Shown: positions 61,395 to 64,000 of the stretch, piece after piece
How the letters are laid out: each line of letters begins with the position of its first letter
How positions within the stretch are numbered: the stretch's first letter is position 1
Assembly (NCBI GenBank): GCA_045599645.1
Contig: JAZRWI010000004.1
Coordinates: 1-64,000 of the forward strand
Length of the DNA stretch: 64,000 bases
Source: RUG334 sp045599645
GTDB taxonomy: Bacteria > Muiribacteriota > Ozemobacteria > Ozemobacterales > Ozemobacteraceae
Direction of reading: 5' to 3'
Made by a program: the position numbers and the translations under genes
The notes under the pieces: generated by a model
The model's input: the letters and a program-made list of their open reading frames with translations, nothing else
Database searches by the model: none
Told to the model about the DNA's origin: nothing

Positions 61395-62693
61395 TTACAG
61401 CAAATGTCTGAGATGAGAATTCTGGTTAGAAATATGGTGTTTATAAGCCTTTAATGATTGCGAAATAATCTGAATACTTCTGCGCATCTTATCTGGTGAA
61501 ACAACCAAAGCTAATCTAACTTCATTCTTTCCACGATTTGGATCAAGATAAAACCCCTTGGCAGGTGTCATTGCAACTGTTTCGCCACCCATATTAAATT
61601 TTTCAAGAGTATAGTGACAAAAATCAGTAACATCATCCAGTTCAGGGAATTTAAGCATAACATAGAATGCACCCTTTGGGCGGGATACGATACAATGTGG
61701 CAGATATTTATGGATTGCCTCCATAGTTGATTCTAATCTATCTCTATAAGTCTTTCTGAATTCATCAATATATTCAGGTCTCCAGAGAACAGCATCATAA
61801 GCGCTAGCCACACCATATTGCATAATGTCAGAAATACATGCAACGGTATGAGCATTAACAAGAGCAAGAGTATCAACAATAGGCTGCAGTGAAACTATAA
61901 AACCAATTCTTACACCGCAAAGAGAAAAAGTCTTACTAGCTGAGTCAACCATTATCATTCTGCTGGTAAGCTTATCATTGAGGTCTTCATCATGAAGATC
62001 AATCTGTAAAATACTTACGGCTTCTTCATCACCGATTATCATTTCTCGATAAACTTCGTCGCTTATAAGATAAATGTCATGTTTAACACATATTCTAGCT
62101 ATTCTTTCCAATTCATCCCTGGTCATTATTTTACCGGAAGGATTATTAGGTGTGTTTATGAGAATAGCTTTTGTTTTTGGGGTTATATAGCTTTCAATTA
62201 CTTCCTCACTTGGAACTGCAAAATCATTTTCGGCTTCGGTAGGAATTGCTTTTAAAACACCACCAGCAATTGCCAGAAACCCCTGATAAGGGGAAAAGAA
62301 TGGTTCGAAGGTTATGACTTCATCCCCTGGATTACAAATTGTAAGGAAAATATTGCTTAAACAGTGAGAAGCCCCTGCACATATAAGAACATTTTCTGTA
62401 TCTATGACAAAATGTCCTTCATCACGTCTGTCAAAATAGTTATTCAGGTATCTGGCATAGGTTTCTCGAAGATACTTTTCACCGTTATATGGAGAATAAT
62501 TAATCTGTCTAGAGTCTGCCTTTCTTGCTACCCCTTCAACAAATTCAGGAATACAAGGTATATCCGGCTGACCGATATTAAGCTCATATACAGTTTTCCC
62601 CTGAGCTAACAATTCTTTTGCAATAGCCATCATCTGTCGGATAGAGCTTGGCTTAAGAAGTTTTGAGCGTTCAGCAAACTTAGGTTCAAACAT
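61395..62693 (-). CDS. Class I/II PLP-dependent aminotransferase
   Basis: A 432-residue fold-type I aminotransferase similar to AspB/AspC-like enzymes. Key parts: ELNIGQPD and NYSPYNGEKYLRE at the start, GASHCLSNIFL for the cofactor phosphate, NTPNNPSGK, ISDEVYREM (Asp binding the PLP nitrogen) and SASKTFSLCGVRIGF with the Schiff-base lysine K254. The arginine that binds the carboxylate is in NEVRLALVVS. The substrate cannot be fixed from sequence; aspartate or aromatic/branched amino acids are options. GGAGG precedes the ATG. It lies 91 nt upstream of serS and may be co-transcribed, as no terminator is seen in the gap. Confidence 0.9.
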   Translation of the reverse strand: MFEPKFAERSKLLKPSSIRQMMAIAKELLAQGKTVYELNIGQPDIPCIPEFVEGVARKADSRQINYSPYNGEKYLRETYARYLNNYFDRRDEGHFVIDTENVLICAGASHCLSNIFLTICNPGDEVITFEPFFSPYQGFLAIAGGVLKAIPTEAENDFAVPSEEVIESYITPKTKAILINTPNNPSGKIMTRDELERIARICVKHDIYLISDEVYREMIIGDEEAVSILQIDLHDEDLNDKLTSRMIMVDSASKTFSLCGVRIGFIVSLQPIVDTLALVNAHTVACISDIMQYGVASAYDAVLWRPEYIDEFRKTYRDRLESTMEAIHKYLPHCIVSRPKGAFYVMLKFPELDDVTDFCHYTLEKFNMGGETVAMTPAKGFYLDPNRGKNEVRLALVVSPDKMRRSIQIISQSLKAYKHHISNQNSHLRHLL

Positions 62694-62761
62694 ATTAATA
62701 CCTCCAATTTTCCGTGAGTATTTTAAGACAAAAGGAAAAAAGTGGCAAGGAATAAATCAGC

Positions 62762-62789
62762 TTGAAAAATTATTCATCTCAAATAGATT
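62762..62789 (+). promoter_or_regulatory. Possible promoter of the FN3-repeat gene
   Basis: TTGAAA (62762-62767), 16-nt spacer, TAGATT (62784-62789), 35 nt before the ATG at 62825. A GGTGA ribosome binding site is at 62815-62819. Confidence 0.4.
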
Positions 62790-62824
62790 TTAGGTGATTT
62801 ATTTTTATTATTATGGTGATTGGT

Positions 62825-64000
62825 ATGAAAAAATATAAGCTATTGAGCTCAACAGTGAGTCCAATATTTTCCTTCTTATTTTTAATAGGTCTAGTCATAT
62901 TGGCAGGCACGATATTAAAAGCAGAGGAAGATCCGGAAGTAACAAATTATTTCAAAACCGGGCCTACCGTTCAGAAGCTTAGCAACTCAAGCATTGATGT
63001 CTCTTGGAATCAATTTCCTAATGCTAATGCATCAACACACTATCAGATTATGCTAAACCATACATATTATGGTCATTCAACTACAGGACTCAAACAAATA
63101 TGTAAAGGATTGCTCCCAAGTTCAAATACAAATGTATCCGTTGTAACATTTCATAATGGTGAATTCTGTGGTTTATCATCAGCAACTCCAATTATAATGC
63201 CACCCGCTGTTCCAACCGGAATTATGGTAACGAATGTAGCTACTACTTCATTTGAAATTTTGTGGGATAGCGTTGAAGCCGCAACTTCTTACAAAGTATA
63301 TGATTCAGACAAATTACTTGCACAAAAAAACGAGTCAGGAACCAATAACAGATTAACAATTTCGAATCTTGAAGAAGGTTCTTTTCTGAATATAGCTATG
63401 ACTTCAATAGGAAAAGGCGGAGAATCCCAAAAATCTGAAATCATACCAGTTCAGTTATTACCTATAGCTTCTATAACTATGGTCATACCAAACTCATCCA
63501 TTACATCAACTTCATTTAAGGTAAAATGGACAAAACAACAATCTGCTAAGGGATACAAAATCCTGGTTAATGATGAGATTGTAGGTTCAACAGATGCAAA
63601 TACATATGAATATGAAGTTAAAGGCTTAGACGCAGGAACTACCGTAAGCGTCAAAATAGCAATAGCTAATGATGCCGGTATTTCAGCAACAGCCGATAGT
63701 ATCATTGTTCAACTTAAACCAGATGCACCAATACTAACAGCAACCGATATAAGCTCTTATTCTTGCACTTTAACCTGGTCCGTAGCTAATGGAGCTAACA
63801 ATTACAAAATCTTTGTAAACGGTGATAACGCTATATATAATGTACCTTCCACAATAACAAACGTTACCCTTACAGAAGGAGTGAACGAAGGCACAACTTA
63901 TAAATACAAAGTCAGAGCTGTAAATGATATTGGAGAATCAGAAGATTCAAATATTGTCGAAGTAACTTATAAAGCAGGGGCTACCTCTACAGAAACTGAC
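62825..64000 (+). CDS. Exported fibronectin type III repeat protein (3' end beyond the window)
   Basis: The frame opened by the ATG at 62825 has no stop in its 392 codons and runs off the window. It begins with a signal peptide (about 1-33, with a hydrophobic core FSFLFLIGLVILAG). At least four fibronectin type III domains follow, at about 47-125, 128-208, 215-297 and 300-382; typical pieces are SIDVSWNQFPNAN, SFEILWDSVEAATSYKVY, SFKVKWTKQQSAKGYKI and TLTWSVANGANNYKIF. FN3 arrays usually serve as spacers or binding modules in surface or secreted proteins, and a catalytic or anchoring domain may lie beyond the end. It is divergent from the aminotransferase gene with 131 nt between. Confidence 0.85.
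   Translation, partial: MKKYKLLSSTVSPIFSFLFLIGLVILAGTILKAEEDPEVTNYFKTGPTVQKLSNSSIDVSWNQFPNANASTHYQIMLNHTYYGHSTTGLKQICKGLLPSSNTNVSVVTFHNGEFCGLSSATPIIMPPAVPTGIMVTNVATTSFEILWDSVEAATSYKVYDSDKLLAQKNESGTNNRLTISNLEEGSFLNIAMTSIGKGGESQKSEIIPVQLLPIASITMVIPNSSITSTSFKVKWTKQQSAKGYKILVNDEIVGSTDANTYEYEVKGLDAGTTVSVKIAIANDAGISATADSIIVQLKPDAPILTATDISSYSCTLTWSVANGANNYKIFVNGDNAIYNVPSTITNVTLTEGVNEGTTYKYKVRAVNDIGESEDSNIVEVTYKAGATSTETD

Noticed and set aside
1..64000. tRNA or rRNA genes, insertion sequences, prophage or attachment sites
   Set aside because: No cloverleaf, rRNA motif, transposase, integrase or flanking direct repeats were found in the intergenic regions.

Overview
The window is a gene-dense, AT-rich bacterial chromosome segment with no IS elements, prophage genes, CRISPR array, rRNA or tRNA that I can see. 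It reads as a diderm (Gram-negative-type) anaerobe. A TamB/DUF490 translocation protein implies an outer membrane. Anaerobic energy and nucleotide metabolism are represented by a complete Rnf complex, an adenosylcobalamin-dependent (class II) ribonucleotide reductase, a corrinoid adenosyltransferase and a B12-binding radical SAM protein. The many secreted proteases and fibronectin type III proteins, together with low GC, would fit a deep-branching gut or sediment lineage such as Candidatus Riflebacteria. That placement is an inference with low confidence; a marker-gene tree would be needed.

Layout. 1-8.2 kb (mostly minus strand): tamB, HU, the azlC-azlD amino-acid exporter and a secreted SH3/propeller protein. 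8.3-14.6 kb: the metG-tatD-aroB operon and nrdJ. 14.8-21.1 kb: a secreted MBL-fold protein, an AMIN-amidase-LysM cell-wall hydrolase and a chemoreceptor. 21.2-26.4 kb: rnfCDGEAB, followed by a convergent small secreted protein and, divergent from it, rseC. 27.6-31.7 kb: a DUF4080 radical SAM protein, an unknown secreted protein, cobO and a left-handed beta-helix protein. 31.7-32.4 kb: a large intergenic region carrying a sigma-54 promoter, tandem upstream dyads, a long-range-paired RNA and a terminator. 32.4-36.2 kb: a secreted M30-like metalloprotease, a DnaJ/CbpA-like co-chaperone, a YgjP-like metallopeptidase and an FmdB zinc ribbon. 36.4-42.3 kb: a five-gene operon with an amidase/pseudo-amidase, a zinc-ribbon/OB-like membrane protein, a TctA-like permease, a YdjM-like membrane protein and a RAMP/Cas6e-like protein. 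42.4-52.6 kb: a TPR protein and an M16-M16-alpha-2-macroglobulin operon. 52.7-56.4 kb: two paralogous SH3-C39 secreted proteases flanking a secreted propeller-like protein and a G-rich tandem repeat. 56.5-61.3 kb: serS-clostripain and psd-pssA. 61.4-64.0 kb: an aminotransferase and a truncated FN3-repeat protein that runs off the window.

Expression signals are clear. Several promoters are near-perfect sigma-70 sites (HU, metG, the MBL protein, psd). Most genes have AGGAG-type ribosome binding sites, most operons end in strong hairpin-plus-T-run terminators, and two genes look leaderless. The most novel element is the sigma-54-driven, roughly 330-nt structured non-coding RNA at about 31982-32312. 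It presents a guanine-free repeat-bearing segment inside a long closing helix, which resembles the layout of regulatory sponge RNAs. The second most unusual item is the stand-alone protein at 41769-42338, whose C-terminal pattern resembles the Cas6e/RAMP glycine-rich loop without any CRISPR context.
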